NCBI RefSeq assembly: GCF_013408795.1
Contig: NZ_JACCCC010000001.1
Location: forward strand, 6,200,001-6,264,000
Direction: 5' to 3'
DNA: 64,000 bases
Source of the DNA: Spinactinospora alkalitolerans
GTDB lineage: Bacteria > Actinomycetota > Actinomycetes > Streptosporangiales > Streptosporangiaceae
Shown: one piece after another, positions 17,700 to 27,603 of the stretch
Layout: every line of letters begins with the position of its first letter
Position numbering within the stretch: position 1 is the stretch's first letter
The notes under the pieces: generated by a model
The model's input: the letters and a program-made list of their open reading frames with translations, nothing else
Databases searched by the model: none
Told to the model about the DNA's origin: nothing
Translations under genes and position numbers: made by a program

Positions 17700-18060
17700 T
17701 GGCCCGCTGGCTGGATCGGGAGGGCCTGCCCGTAGGGCGGCCGCTGGACGGGAGCCGGCCCTGGGACGCTGCGGGCACGGTGGTCACACTGTGGGAGGCG
17801 GTCGAGGACGAGTGGGCGGTCCCAACCGAACTGGCGACACTCCTGACGCGGCTGCACCGGCTCCCCCGCCGGAGCTCAGCCTGCCCGAGCTCGACCCGTT
17901 CGACCGGCTTGACGAACGCGTCGCCGACGCCGACGGGCTGACCTCCGCTGAGAGGGCCCAGTCGGCCGGGCTCTCCGACGAGCTGCGCGGAGCCTATGAG
18001 GAGGTCCGTCCCGCCCTTCGTCGACGCGCCAGACCCTGGGCGTGCCGCGGTGCTGCTACG
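17700..18060 (+). pseudogene. aminoglycoside phosphotransferase-type (APH) kinase relic
   Basis: Two frames hold successive pieces of an APH-family N-lobe. The first reads VARWLDREGLPVGRPLDGSR, TVVTLWEAVEDEWAVP and LATLLTRLHRLP. The second, shifted, reads ELSLPELDPFDRLDERVADA, LTSAERAQSAGLSDELRGAY. The catalytic HGD and DFD regions are absent. It follows the Nudix relic on the same strand; Nudix and APH genes are often neighbours in actinobacteria. Confidence 0.6.
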
Positions 18061-18116
18061 GCGACGATTAACGGGGGTGACCGGCTCGCGCCGAGGGATC
18101 GACTTACCTTGGGGCC

Positions 18117-18716
18117 ATGACGAAATACGCGTGGATGTACCGTCTTGGCTTCACTCCGTGGGAGCGCTACGGCGCCGCGGGTGCGGCACAGCTCGGCGCC
18201 CTGCTCGACCGCGAGGCGGAAGAGCGTTCGACCAGCCCCGGGCGGGCATTGGACATCGGTTGCGGACGCGGGCAGTTCACCCCCGAGCTGGCCCGGCGCG
18301 GGTGGGAGGCGGTGGGCGTCGATCTCGTGCCGGAGGCGGTCGAGGCCGCTCGGCGCAAGGGGCCGGCGGAGGTCACCTACGTCGTTGGCGACGTGACCGA
18401 CCTTGAGTCGGCCAACCCGGGCACATTCGACCTCTTCCTCGATATCGGCTGCTTCCAGGGCCTTGATGCGGATCAGCGGGCCGCGGAGGGGCGAGGTGTG
18501 ACGGCGCTCGCCGCGCGGGGGGCCACCCTGCTGATGCTCGCCTTCGGGCCGTCGCGGTACCGGCGGTTTGTCGAGGGCGTCTCGCAGGCGGAGATCGAGG
18601 CCGCGTTCCCGGGATGGGAGCTCCTCGCGGTCGAGGATGCGGACACCACCGGCCTGGGATGGCCGATGAACCAGACCTCGCCGAAGTGGTACCGGTTCCG
18701 CCGTGCCGCTGAGTGA
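18117..18716 (+). CDS. class I SAM-dependent methyltransferase
   Basis: A 199-residue cytosolic methyltransferase. Motif I GRALDIGCGRGQFTPELARRG at about 42-62 binds SAM; VDLVPEAVEAAR forms the acidic loop after strand 2, and YVVGDVTDLESA is the adenine-contact region. The substrate is unknown; the short C-terminal part resembles thiopurine- or tellurite-type small methyltransferases. It appears intact, in contrast to the relics around it. Confidence 0.82.
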   Translation: MTKYAWMYRLGFTPWERYGAAGAAQLGALLDREAEERSTSPGRALDIGCGRGQFTPELARRGWEAVGVDLVPEAVEAARRKGPAEVTYVVGDVTDLESANPGTFDLFLDIGCFQGLDADQRAAEGRGVTALAARGATLLMLAFGPSRYRRFVEGVSQAEIEAAFPGWELLAVEDADTTGLGWPMNQTSPKWYRFRRAAE

Positions 18717-18790
18717 CGCAGGCCCGGCACGCGCCGGTGGGCACGTCTGATCAGTATCGAGGCGCGGATCATCGCCGGCTCTGCCCTTCA

Positions 18791-19015
18791 TCACTCTTCG
18801 ACGAGGGCCGGGAGGAACGGGCGGTCCAGCGTCCACACCTCGACGGCGCATCCCGCCAGCAGGCCGGCGTGCAGGGCCACCATGAACGGGTAATGGCCTG
18901 CCCCGTACTCGCGGCCTCCGCGCTGCCGACTCCAGCGGAGGTTGCGCTGCGGGACCGCGAGCTCTGCGACACGCTCGAGCGCGACCAGGCCGACCAGCGC
19001 CGCGAACCAGGCCAT
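18791..19015 (-). pseudogene. isoprenylcysteine carboxyl methyltransferase family, N-terminal fragment
   Basis: Starts at ATG 19015 with WFAALVGLVALERVAELAV then RRNLRWS and GAGHYPFMVALHAGLLAGC, the typical N terminus of the YpbQ/ICMT membrane family (usually about 170-200 residues) that sits downstream of type III polyketide synthases. The frame stops after 74 residues, so the catalytic C-terminal half is missing. A type III PKS C-terminal fragment lies 2 kb away at 21100-21346, consistent with a destroyed PKS-ICMT locus. Confidence 0.65.
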
Positions 19016-19139
19016 CGGCTCACCAGCGCGGCAGAACCGGCTCGGAGCAGGAGCCAGGCCCTGGCGCGGTAGCAACCTCGATGGACCTTTGGGCCCGTGT
19101 CGTCTCGTGGCCTCGCCGTCATGCTCGGGGCCGCCGCAG

Positions 19140-20165
19140 TCACCGCTTCCAGAGTCGGCGTGCGACTGCCAGTGCAGCCACCGCAGCGAGCGTCCTCGCC
19201 ATGCCGGGGTGGAAGCCGACAGTACGGGTGTAGCGGCTGCGGGGAAACGCCATGCGCGCCCGGCCGGTCGTCGCGCCGCTTCCGGACATCGGTTGAAAGT
19301 GGTTGTTCTGTCCCGCGTCCGGCTGCTGGGGTCGCTTGCGGACGAAAAGACGGCCCGCGCCACGAAGGACCGTGTCGACAGCACGTGGACTGATCCGCTG
19401 GCAGGCGGACATGGGCCCCGCGGCACCGATGCAAATGCGCCGGCGCGGATGCTCGGCGGCGTACAGGATGGCTTCGGCGACGGCGGAGGGCTGGTAGATC
19501 GGCGGGATGAGCGGAGGACGGGTGTCCATGAACGAGGGGACAGCGTCGTAGAAGGGGGTGTTGACCGTCGCGGGAAGGATGGTCGTGACCTCGATCCCAG
19601 AGCCGGCGATTTGCTCCTCCACTCTGAGGCCTTCGTACAGCGCGGTGTTTCCATGCTTGGCTATGCAGTACGGCACGTAGAGCGGAATGGAACGGATACC
19701 GAGCACCGACGAGACACCGATGATGGTGCCGCCGCCCTGTTCCCGCATCATCGGGAGCACCGCCTTCGCTCCGTAGATCTGCCCGCGCAGCCCAACCTGG
19801 AGGACGCGGTCGACTGCTTGGATCGGCGTGTCGATGAGAGATCCGAAGCTGCCTAGGACCGCGTTGTTCACCCATGTGTCCACCCGTCCGAAACGGTCCC
19901 GCGCAGCGGCCGCCAGGGCCTGCACCTGTGGCCACTCCGCCACGTCGGTGGGAACCACCAGCGCTGTCCCACCGAGTTGCTCGACCTCGTCCGCGGTCGC
20001 CCGCAGTGCCTGTTCGCTGCGGGCCGCAAGCACCAGCGAGGAACCTCGGCCGGCGAACTGTCGGGCGGCTTCTCGGCCGATGCCTGACGATGCTCCGGTG
20101 ATGACCACGACCTGGTCATTCAGGCGCCGTCGGTTTGCGCCCGGTGACGTGCCGGGCCATCTCAC
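19140..20165 (-). CDS. SDR-family oxidoreductase
   Basis: A 341-residue short-chain dehydrogenase. The dinucleotide motif TGASSGIG is at about 23-30, NNA in TWVNNAVLG, and the catalytic Ser/Tyr/Lys in VSSVLGI and YCIAK. A C-terminal extension of about 80 residues ends in a basic hydrophobic helix (TLAAVAALAVARRLWKR), as in the larger DHRS7B-type actinobacterial SDRs. The GTG start at 20165 overlaps the stop of the DUF1440 gene. Substrate unknown. Confidence 0.82.
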   Translation of the reverse strand: MRWPGTSPGANRRRLNDQVVVITGASSGIGREAARQFAGRGSSLVLAARSEQALRATADEVEQLGGTALVVPTDVAEWPQVQALAAAARDRFGRVDTWVNNAVLGSFGSLIDTPIQAVDRVLQVGLRGQIYGAKAVLPMMREQGGGTIIGVSSVLGIRSIPLYVPYCIAKHGNTALYEGLRVEEQIAGSGIEVTTILPATVNTPFYDAVPSFMDTRPPLIPPIYQPSAVAEAILYAAEHPRRRICIGAAGPMSACQRISPRAVDTVLRGAGRLFVRKRPQQPDAGQNNHFQPMSGSGATTGRARMAFPRSRYTRTVGFHPGMARTLAAVAALAVARRLWKR

Positions 20166-20647
20166 GGCGCCCGGTCCAAGGCATCGAGCACGACGTGGGT
20201 CGCCACGCCGAGTACGACGTGGCCGACCAGGCCGCGTACATGGGTCTGCCAGGGATAACTCCGTGGTCCGCTTGCGACGCGAGCGAGTGGCCCTGCGACC
20301 TCGTCGTTGATCACGAACAATGCGGTGCCCCACAACGCGCCCTTACCGGCTGCGATCCACGGGTGACGACGGCGCAACTGCGCGTATGCCACTCCCGGGC
20401 CTATACCCAGCAGGTAGTGAACGAAGATCCCGCCGGCGTTGGGCTCGTCTCGAGCTACGTCGCTCCCTGCCATCCTGGCGAGGCGGCGGGCAGCGGCATG
20501 CGCGACGTCTTTACCGAAGACCCGGGCCCGCTTCTCCTGTTCGAGCAGCTCCGGCGGCTCCTTGCGATACATGGTCCACGTGGCGACATCCATCGCCCAG
20601 ACCCCGACCGCACCGGCTACCGCACCGTCGACCGTTGCGTCCCTCAT
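20162..20647 (-). CDS. DUF1440 (YagU-like) membrane protein
   Basis: A 161-residue inner-membrane protein with a short N-terminal helix (GAVAGAVGVWAMDVATWTMY), a polar segment, then hydrophobic segments such as FVHYLLGIGPGVAYAQL, ALWGTALFVINDEVAG and VRGLVGHVVLGVATHVV. This is the usual size for DUF1440 proteins, of which E. coli YagU affects acid resistance. It is co-transcribed with the SDR gene through a GTGA overlap. Confidence 0.72.
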   Translation of the reverse strand: MRDATVDGAVAGAVGVWAMDVATWTMYRKEPPELLEQEKRARVFGKDVAHAAARRLARMAGSDVARDEPNAGGIFVHYLLGIGPGVAYAQLRRRHPWIAAGKGALWGTALFVINDEVAGPLARVASGPRSYPWQTHVRGLVGHVVLGVATHVVLDALDRAP

Positions 20648-20902
20648 CAGGCGCTCCTATCTCCGGACGTCGTGCTCACGGTCCAGCAGCTGCAGTGTGG
20701 ACGCGCCGCTACCCGAGGCCGAATGGGCCAAACGGCGCCTTCTCGGTGTGCTGCAGCCACGTTGTCCGTGGCTGCCTCCAAGGTCGCAGACTTGAGCGTC
20801 CGGCCTTCCCAAGGGCGGGACTGACCGCCGGGGCGTTCATGGAAGGGCCCGCCTATCCGCAGAAGGCGCTCGGGCTTCCGGTGAAACAGAACTCTTCCGT
20901 AC

Positions 20903-21346
20903 GTGGGGAACCTGTTCGGCCTGCGCGACACCGGTGGCCACCTCGTCGGGATGGTGTCCCATGAGCTCCTTGCCGCGGCAATCGCGATCGGGTACGCGGT
21001 GCTCCTCCTCGTGATCAGCGTTGAGAGCGGCCTGTGGTTGTGGGGCCTGCTCGGAGCGCTGATCCACTACGCGCTCGCCGGACCGGTCCTGCAGGTGACC
21101 CCTTCGCTGGACCCGGACACCGGTGAGATCGGCGGCCAGGCGCTCGCGCTCGACAACGAGCGCCTCACCGCTTCCTACGACACCCCGCGCAACACGGGGA
21201 ACTGCTCCAGCGCCGCCGTCCTGCTGGTCCTGAACCGCGTCCGCGCCACCGGCGAGGCCCCGGTCGGGGGATGGGCGGTCGCCATGACGTTCGGGCCGGG
21301 TCTGACCTTCTACGCCGCACTTCTGCGAAGCTCGAGCGGCGACTAG
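20903..21346 (+). pseudogene. chimeric frame: membrane segment joined to type III PKS C-terminus
   Basis: Residues about 18-65 (AAAIAIGYAVLLLVISVESG, LWLWGLLGALIHYALAG) resemble a small membrane protein. Residues about 80-147 (LALDNERLTASYDTPRNTGN then CSSAAVLLVLNRV and GWAVAMTFGPGLTFYAALLR) are the C-terminal end of a chalcone/stilbene synthase-type PKS, including the catalytic Asn in GNCSS and the GFGPG-like loop. The catalytic Cys and His parts are missing, so it is not a functional PKS. The junction lies near 21140. Confidence 0.6.
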
Positions 21347-22407
21347 GAGTCTGCCAGCCACGCCAGCAAGCGGCCCTGCGACCAGCAGCGGCCAACGGCC
21401 TCGGCGTGCAGAGCCGACCGGTCGAACACCGCCAGGCCGATGATGCTGTGGCCAGAGGCGCGGCGATCGCCGAGTGTCGGTATCGTCGGCGCGACTCCGA
21501 CCCCCTCCGCTGACACCCACGCCACCGCCCGGCCGGCCGCCGCTTCGTCGAGGCGGTGCAGGAAGCGCAGGCGGCTCTCGAGCGGGAAGTGCGACAGCGC
21601 CCACGTCGTGGTGACGACAGGCAGGGCGTCCGCGGGCACACGGGCGACGGCGTCGGGCACCACCTCGACGGCGTCACCTTGCAGCAGCAGCGGAGGGGCC
21701 GTCGCCGCCAACGCCATCTCCGCTTCGAGCCTCGCGGCCCGCTCCGGCTGGTCCGGCCACAGGCAGGCGCGCAACCATCGGGCGCCATCCGCGTCGGTCA
21801 CGTCGACCGGATCGAGGTCGACGCCGACCCGGGCGACGACCTCGGGCATCGCCCGCGTCGGGATGGGCCGGTCTCCCACGATCGAAGACGACAGCTGCAC
21901 GGGAGATGACGGGTCGCCCAGCGATTGTCCGTTGCTGTACGTGATGCCAACGCGATCGACATTGAGATTGAGCCCAGCCGAACAGCCCACGTCGATCAGC
22001 CCAACCGCATTCGCGCCCACCCGGCGCGCCGCCTCGGCAATGGCCGGATACAGCACGGCGCAGCGTCCGGTCTCGTTGGTCCGCGTCTGCCGGCGCACGG
22101 CGATGGCCACGACCGAGTCGGTCATTCGCAGCAGCGTGTCGATCGCCGCGCCAGCGGCAGCGTCGCCGTCCGCAGCGGCATAGGCCGCGGCAAGCGCCGG
22201 GGCGCGTCCGGCGAGGGCGAGGTCGTGCAGCGCGGCGAGGATCACCGTGGGGTGCCGCTTGCGCGCCGGCGCCGCCTCGATGGCGCGCAGCGCCTCGTCG
22301 GACTCGCTCAGGGCGACGGCGACGCGCTCGTACAGCGGCGATGTTTCGGCGGCGTCGACCTCACCGAAGTGTCGGTACACCTGAGCGAGTGTGCGGGCCC
22401 TACCCAC
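21343..22407 (-). CDS. DUF2332 family protein
   Basis: About 354 residues of the DUF2332 family, conserved actinobacterial proteins with a Rossmann-like SAM-methyltransferase-type core (GLIDVGCSAGLNLNVDRVGI) and VVTTTWALSHFPLESRLRFL. No activity is established. The GTG at 22407 is preferred because codons further upstream overlap an IS630 remnant and do not look like DUF2332. The N terminus may have been altered by that insertion. Its stop overlaps the PKS relic's end. Confidence 0.75.
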   Translation of the reverse strand: MGRARTLAQVYRHFGEVDAAETSPLYERVAVALSESDEALRAIEAAPARKRHPTVILAALHDLALAGRAPALAAAYAAADGDAAAGAAIDTLLRMTDSVVAIAVRRQTRTNETGRCAVLYPAIAEAARRVGANAVGLIDVGCSAGLNLNVDRVGITYSNGQSLGDPSSPVQLSSSIVGDRPIPTRAMPEVVARVGVDLDPVDVTDADGARWLRACLWPDQPERAARLEAEMALAATAPPLLLQGDAVEVVPDAVARVPADALPVVTTTWALSHFPLESRLRFLHRLDEAAAGRAVAWVSAEGVGVAPTIPTLGDRRASGHSIIGLAVFDRSALHAEAVGRCWSQGRLLAWLADS

Positions 22408-22464
22408 GGGGTATGGCGCTTCCCGCGGTCGATCCCGGCATCCCGGCGATTCCAGCCATTGGAA

Positions 22465-22551
22465 CGAAACCCCCGACCCTTTACCTGGCACAAGAGCGCC
22501 GAGGAGATCCTCGACCGACTCGCCGGCTACTGCCGGTCCCTCAACGAATAG
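22465..22551 (+). pseudogene. IS630-family transposase, last 28 codons
   Basis: The frame reads RNPRPFTWHKSAEEILDRLA then GYCRSLNE and stop, matching the C-terminal end of IS630-type transposases. Nothing else of the element is present. It is adjacent to the DUF2332 5' end, so it marks an insertion or deletion event there. Confidence 0.65.
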
Positions 22552-22947
22552 CGAACGCTCCAGCCTGACAGGACACTAGCGGGGCAGGGGCGATTCGTGC
22601 ACCCTAGTGATCATGTCCCGGTCGGCGCAGCGGCTTGCCCTGAGAAGAGCTCGGACCCGCGGACGAGGTCCGGCAGGGTCCCGAGGGCATGGAGAACCGG
22701 CCGACCATTGGACCGACGAGGGGCTTCGCGGCGGCGGTCTCGGGCAGCGGGATCACCGCGGTCCGCAGCTCGCCGCGGTCCTCGTCGAAGCCGATGTCGA
22801 GACGGGGCGCCTCGAACAAGGACCGCAGGAACGTCTGCGGGACGCGTTCCAGGCGGTGTCGACTCGAACGGCGGATGCCCCATCGGTGCCGACCGATGCC
22901 TGACGAGGCTCCGGCTCCGGTCGGCGCCGCTCTTCCTGTGCGGGGCA
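22552..22947 (-). other. region with a possible recombinase relic
   Basis: The minus-strand frame from 22948 to 22604 contains RLERVPQTFLRSLFEAPRLD followed by IGFDEDRGELRTAVIPL, which faintly resembles the C-terminal strand region of large serine recombinases. The remainder is low complexity. I see no intact gene here. Confidence 0.25.
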
Positions 22948-24138
22948 TCAGGGTACGGAGGCCAAGCGGACCTGCTCGATCTCCTTTCGCGCGGAGAGGA
23001 AGGCCGCAACCGCATCGCCGGCAGCCGTGACCAGCTGCTTGGCCGTTCCTGTGCGCACGTCGCCCGCGGCGAAGACGGCGGGCAGCGAGGTGCGGTGGTG
23101 GGCGTCGGTGCGGACGTAGCCGTGCGGATCCAGCTCGACGCTCCCCTGCAGGAAGGCGGAATTGGGGGTCAGGCCGATGAAGACGAAGACGCCGTCAGGT
23201 GCGATCTCCTCCGCACCGTGGGGGCCGGTGAACATCACCGCCTCCAGCTCGTCGCCACCGCGGAACCCGGTGACGCGCACACCGGTGCGCACACGGATGT
23301 TCGGGGCCCGGCGCACGCGCTCGCGCAGGACGGCGTCCGCGGTCAGGTCGCCGAGGTTCTGCAGGATGACGACCTCATCGACGAGTTGGGCGAGGTAGAG
23401 AGCCTCCTCGCAGGCACTGTTGCCGCCGCCGATCACTGCGAGCCGACGGCGGCCGCGGTAGGAGGGGCCGTCACAGGTGGAGCAGAAGTGGACGCCGGAG
23501 CCGACGAGTTCCTCCTCGCCGGGGACGCCCAGGCGGCGGTAGGTGGTACCGGTGGCGACGAGCGCGGCGGTGCCCGTGATCCGCTGCCCGTTGGACAGCT
23601 CGGCTGCCACGGCACCGCCGTCCCGCGCCAGGCTCTCGACTCTGGTGGCGGGCAGCGGTTCGACGCCGCCGCTCCTGCTGTGGCGGATGAACAGGTCCAC
23701 CAGGTCGGGGCCGCCGATCCCATCAGGAAAGCCCGGGTAGTTGTCGATGCGCTGGGTCGTGGTGGCCTGGCCGCCGAATCCGCCCGCGTCGACGACGAGC
23801 ACGGCCAGGTCCTCGCGCGCCGCGTACACACCGGCCGTCAGCCCGGCCGGGCCGCCGCCGATCACGATCAGGTCATAGATTCCGCGCTCGGCCCGCGCGA
23901 CCAGGCCGAGCTTGCGCGCCAACTCCTCGTCGGAGGGCTCGACGAGGTGGCTGCCGTCGGGGAAGACGACGTCCGGTATGCGCCGGGCGCCGCCCTGCAG
24001 CTCGCGCACGCGGGTCTCAGCGGCCGGGTCCCGGTCGACGTCGATCCAACTGTAGGGCACGCCGTGCGTGGCCAGGAAGCGCTTGCTGCGCACGCAGTCG
24101 GGGCACCAGGGGGCGCCGTAGACGACGATCTCTTCCAT
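22948..24138 (-). CDS. glutaredoxin-thioredoxin reductase fusion
   Basis: A 396-residue flavoprotein. Residues 1-80 are a glutaredoxin-like domain with the redox pair CPDC at 12-15 (YGAPWCPDC). Residues 90-390 are a low-Mr thioredoxin reductase: FAD motif VIGGGPAGLTAG, redox disulfide in HFCSTCDG, NADPH motif VIGGGNSACEEA and the C-terminal FAD loop VFAAGDVRTGTAKQ. The fusion could reduce disulfides directly with NADPH. The ATG at 24138 lies 7 bases after the permease stop, so permease and reductase form one operon; reduction of imported cystine is the natural inference beside Cds1. Confidence 0.9.
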   Translation of the reverse strand: MEEIVVYGAPWCPDCVRSKRFLATHGVPYSWIDVDRDPAAETRVRELQGGARRIPDVVFPDGSHLVEPSDEELARKLGLVARAERGIYDLIVIGGGPAGLTAGVYAAREDLAVLVVDAGGFGGQATTTQRIDNYPGFPDGIGGPDLVDLFIRHSRSGGVEPLPATRVESLARDGGAVAAELSNGQRITGTAALVATGTTYRRLGVPGEEELVGSGVHFCSTCDGPSYRGRRRLAVIGGGNSACEEALYLAQLVDEVVILQNLGDLTADAVLRERVRRAPNIRVRTGVRVTGFRGGDELEAVMFTGPHGAEEIAPDGVFVFIGLTPNSAFLQGSVELDPHGYVRTDAHHRTSLPAVFAAGDVRTGTAKQLVTAAGDAVAAFLSARKEIEQVRLASVP

Positions 24139-24145
24139 CGCGGTG

Positions 24146-25519
24146 TCAGTCCTTTCCTGCGGGCGCGGTGCCGACCGCGCCGTCGTCGCGAGTGGGGAGT
24201 TTGGGGTACCGGTAGGCGGCCCAGGCGGCGCCCAGCGCGATCCACGCCGCCCCTGCGGTGATCACCGAGGGCGTCAGGTCGGCGGTCAGTAGCGTGAACT
24301 GCCAGGCGGAGATGAGGACGGTGGCGGCCAGCAGCACTCGCATGGTCCTCGCGCCGAGCTTGAACGGCGCGGCGGTGTACAGGTCACGCCGCACGGTGCG
24401 CAGCCGGACCGCCGCTGCGACGATGAGTACCGCGTTGACCTGCTGGAGAGCGGATGCCGCGTTGGCGATGTCGGCCATGTCCAGTCCGGTGAGCACCGGG
24501 GCGATGCCGATCACGAACATCAGCGTGAGCAACCAGTGCGGGGTCCCGAAGCGGCGGTTGACGGCGCCGAGCCGGCGCGGGAACCAGCCGTCCTGGACCG
24601 CGGCGAGCAGGGCCTTCGTGCCCCACAAGAGGTTGGAGTTGAGCGAGCCGACGAGCGCGACGACGCTGCCGCCCAGGACGAAGAAGACGAAGCCGGCCTG
24701 CCCGGTGATGTGTTGGGCGACCACCGACATCGGCTGGTTCGCGACTTCCTCGATCGGCAGAACGCCGGCGGAGGGCAGCGCGAGCAGGATGTACAGCACG
24801 CCCGCGAGTGCCGTGCCGCCCAGGCAGGCGATGGGGATGTTGCGCCCGGGGTTCTTCAACTCGTCGCCGAGTTCGGCCACGACCTGACCGCCGCGGGTCG
24901 CGAAGGACAGCAGTGCGGCTGCCTTGAACAGTTCCAGCGTGCCGTTGGGGATGGGATGGGCGAAGACCTCCCAGTGCTCGACGCCGAGGAGCCCGAAGAC
25001 GATGAACATCCCGAAGGCCAGCATCATGACGACACCCAGGACCACGCCGATCCGGGCGGAGACGGCGGCGCCGAGCAGGTTGGCCGCGTAGAAGCCGACG
25101 ATCATGATGATGGCGACGAGCTGCGCGTCGAACCACGGATCGAGCGAGTGCAGGTACTGCCCCGCCGCGATGCCGTAGATGCTCAGCGAGAGGTTGCCGA
25201 GCGTCCACAGCCACATGTTGAGGTACCCGGCCAGGGGGTGGAGCAGCCGGGCCGGATAGACGTACGCGCCGCCGGTGGTCGGCATGGCTGCGCCGAGTGC
25301 CGAGATCGGCGCGGCGACGACCATGACGAGCACGGTGGCGGTGGCGAAGGCGATCGGCGTACCACCGCCGGTCATGGCGATCGCCGTGCCGGTCAGGGCG
25401 ATGACGCCGCCGCCGACGATCTGGTGGAACGAGATGCCGAGGGCACCGACGAGTCCGATCTCCCGCTTCAAGTGGTTCGATCCGCCCTGGGCCGATGCCT
25501 GCTGCGCCGTTGAGGACAT
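24146..25519 (-). CDS. APC-family amino acid permease
   Basis: A 457-residue integral membrane transporter with about 12 hydrophobic segments. The first unwound-helix motif GISFHQIVGGGVIALTG and MPTTGGAYVYPARLL are typical of the APC superfamily. Substrate cannot be read from sequence; context (reductase downstream, Cds1 and RidA divergent) suggests cysteine, cystine or a related amino acid. It is transcribed away from the regulator gene at 25685. Confidence 0.85.
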   Translation of the reverse strand: MSSTAQQASAQGGSNHLKREIGLVGALGISFHQIVGGGVIALTGTAIAMTGGGTPIAFATATVLVMVVAAPISALGAAMPTTGGAYVYPARLLHPLAGYLNMWLWTLGNLSLSIYGIAAGQYLHSLDPWFDAQLVAIIMIVGFYAANLLGAAVSARIGVVLGVVMMLAFGMFIVFGLLGVEHWEVFAHPIPNGTLELFKAAALLSFATRGGQVVAELGDELKNPGRNIPIACLGGTALAGVLYILLALPSAGVLPIEEVANQPMSVVAQHITGQAGFVFFVLGGSVVALVGSLNSNLLWGTKALLAAVQDGWFPRRLGAVNRRFGTPHWLLTLMFVIGIAPVLTGLDMADIANAASALQQVNAVLIVAAAVRLRTVRRDLYTAAPFKLGARTMRVLLAATVLISAWQFTLLTADLTPSVITAGAAWIALGAAWAAYRYPKLPTRDDGAVGTAPAGKD

Positions 25520-25684
25520 GCTGCTCCCGCAGGTAGAGGTGCCACACCGTGAGCATTCTCACGCAGAGTTGGATGACCTCACAGAGATTGGCAGATGTCA
25601 ACCTCTATTGCAATACCTTGTCTCATGGTTGAAAATTGCCCATGGCCGCTCTGCGCGTCCGACCCGGCCGAAGAGGGAGCAAGC

Positions 25685-26440
25685 ATGGACAGCACACACA
25701 CGCCCCGGGCACGGCCCGTGTCCGGGGACATCGAGTTGACGGAATCGGAGCAGGCGCAGGCTGGCGCCATGCTCGACGTATTGGCGCAGGTCGTCGACCC
25801 GCTGGCGGCGGCGCTCGGCCCGGGATGCGAGGTCGTGCTGCACGACCTCACCCGGTTGCCCGACTCCGTCCACCGGATCGCGGGCGGCGTCACCGGGCGC
25901 GGTCCCGGCGCTCCGGCGACCGACCTGCTCATCCAGCATGTGCGGGCAGGCGCCCCGGACCACTTGATCGGCTACTCCACGCAGCTGCCCGACGGGCGCG
26001 AGGGCCGTTCCAGCACCATCGTCGTGCGTCTCCCCGGCGGCGCACCGGTCGCCGCGCTGTGCCTGAACGTCGACGTCACCGACCTGCGGCGGGCGCACGA
26101 GTTGATCGGCGGGCTGCTGGTGCCGGGGACGCCGAACGCGGTACCGGCCCCACCCGCCGAGGACGGACCGAAGGAGAGCTTCCCACGCAGCGTCGAGGAA
26201 CTGACCTCAGCGCTCGTCCGGGAGGCCGTGGCCGCGCAGGGCATCCCGGTGGAACTGATGAAGAAGCGACACAAGCTCCAGATCGTGGCGCAGCTGCAGG
26301 AGTGGGGGGTCTTCCTCGTCAAGGACGCGGTGGAGATCATCGCCGAGGCGATCTCGGTCTCCCGCTTCACCGTCTACAACTACCTCAACGAACTCGCCGA
26401 ACGCGGCACCGGCCGACGAGCGGAGGACGACACCCGATGA
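25685..26440 (+). CDS. YheO/DauR-type PAS-HTH transcriptional regulator
   Basis: A 251-residue regulator. Residues 25-140 form a YheO-like PAS domain ([17 protein letters not shown]-like region, [36 protein letters not shown]). Residues 190-240 are a HTH_22 domain ([35 protein letters not shown]). E. coli relatives (DauR) control amino-acid catabolism. The ATG at 25685 follows GAGGGAG. Its stop overlaps the cds1 start (ATGA), so it is coupled to the pathway gene and probably controls both divergent operons. Confidence 0.83.
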   Translation: MDSTHTPRARPVSGDIELTESEQAQAGAMLDVLAQVVDPLAAALGPGCEVVLHDLTRLPDSVHRIAGGVTGRGPGAPATDLLIQHVRAGAPDHLIGYSTQLPDGREGRSSTIVVRLPGGAPVAALCLNVDVTDLRRAHELIGGLLVPGTPNAVPAPPAEDGPKESFPRSVEELTSALVREAVAAQGIPVELMKKRHKLQIVAQLQEWGVFLVKDAVEIIAEAISVSRFTVYNYLNELAERGTGRRAEDDTR

Positions 26441-27564
26441 CCGCACTCCCCGGCACCCCGGTCGGCGCCCCCGCCGAGACCGACATCGACCGCTACGACC
26501 CCGCCTACCGCGCCTGGCTCCGCGAGGCCGTCCGCAAGGTCCAGACCGACGCGAACCGCTCCGCCGACACCCATCTGCTCGCCGTGCCCCTGCCGCCCGC
26601 GTGGGGCGTCGACCTCTACCTCAAGGACGAGTCGACCCACCCCACCGGCTCGCTCAAGCACCGCCTGGCCCGCTCGCTGTTCCTCTACGGCCTGTGCAAC
26701 GGCTGGGTCCGTCCGGACCGCCCCGTCATCGAGGCATCCTCCGGATCGACGGCGATCAGCGAGGCCTACTTCGCCCGGCTGATCGGCGTTCCCTTCATCG
26801 CGGTCATGGCGAAGAGCACCGCCCTCTCGAAGATCGAGCTGATCGAGTTCCACGGCGGCCGCTGCCACCTCGTGGACGACCCCTGCGAGGTCTACGACGT
26901 CGCGGCGCGGCTGGTCGACGAGACCGGCGGCCACTACATGGACCAGTTCACCTACGCCGAGCGCGCCACCGACTGGCGGGGCAACAACAACATCGCCGAA
27001 TCGATCTTCCAGCAGATGCGGGACGAGCGGTTCCCCGAACCCACCTGGATCGTCACCGGCGCCGGCACCGGCGGCACCTCCGCGACCCTGGCGCGGTACG
27101 TGCACTACACCCAGCGCGCCACCGGCATCTGCGTCGCCGACCCGGAGAACTCCGCCTTCTTCGACGGCTGGGCGGAGCACGACCCCGACGCGCACGCCGC
27201 CCGGGGCTCACGCATCGAGGGAATCGGCCGGCAGCGCGTCGAGCCCAGCTTCGTCCCCGACGCGATCGACCGCATGATGCGGGTGCCCGACGCAGCGTCG
27301 ATCGCCACGATCCGCGTCCTGGAGCGCCTGCTCGGCCGCAAGTGCGGGGCCTCCACGGGCACCGGCACCTGGGCCGCCTGCCGACTCGTCTCGCAGATGC
27401 GCGAACGCGGCGAGCGCGGCAGTGTCGTCACCCTCCTGTGCGACCCCGGCGAGCGCTACCTCGACCGCTACTACGACGATCAGTGGCTCGCCTCCGCCGG
27501 CCTGGATCCGGCCCCCTACTCCGCCCGCCTCGAAGACTTCCTGCGCACCGGCCACCTGGCCTGA
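26437..27564 (+). CDS. cds1: L-cysteine desulfhydrase (Cds1-like PLP enzyme)
   Basis: A 375-residue fold-type II PLP enzyme. The Schiff-base Lys is Lys74 in [29 protein letters not shown] is the substrate-carboxylate loop, and [15 protein letters not shown] binds PLP phosphate. The sequence closely follows mycobacterial Cds1, which splits L-cysteine to pyruvate, ammonia and sulfide through aminoacrylate. A cysteine-synthase-like role cannot be excluded by sequence alone. It is coupled to the regulator upstream, with ridA 39 bases downstream. Confidence 0.82.
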   Translation: MTALPGTPVGAPAETDIDRYDPAYRAWLREAVRKVQTDANRSADTHLLAVPLPPAWGVDLYLKDESTHPTGSLKHRLARSLFLYGLCNGWVRPDRPVIEASSGSTAISEAYFARLIGVPFIAVMAKSTALSKIELIEFHGGRCHLVDDPCEVYDVAARLVDETGGHYMDQFTYAERATDWRGNNNIAESIFQQMRDERFPEPTWIVTGAGTGGTSATLARYVHYTQRATGICVADPENSAFFDGWAEHDPDAHAARGSRIEGIGRQRVEPSFVPDAIDRMMRVPDAASIATIRVLERLLGRKCGASTGTGTWAACRLVSQMRERGERGSVVTLLCDPGERYLDRYYDDQWLASAGLDPAPYSARLEDFLRTGHLA

Positions 27565-27603
27565 CATCCCGCATCCGTGCGCTCAACAGCAAGGAGGGAC
27601 GCC

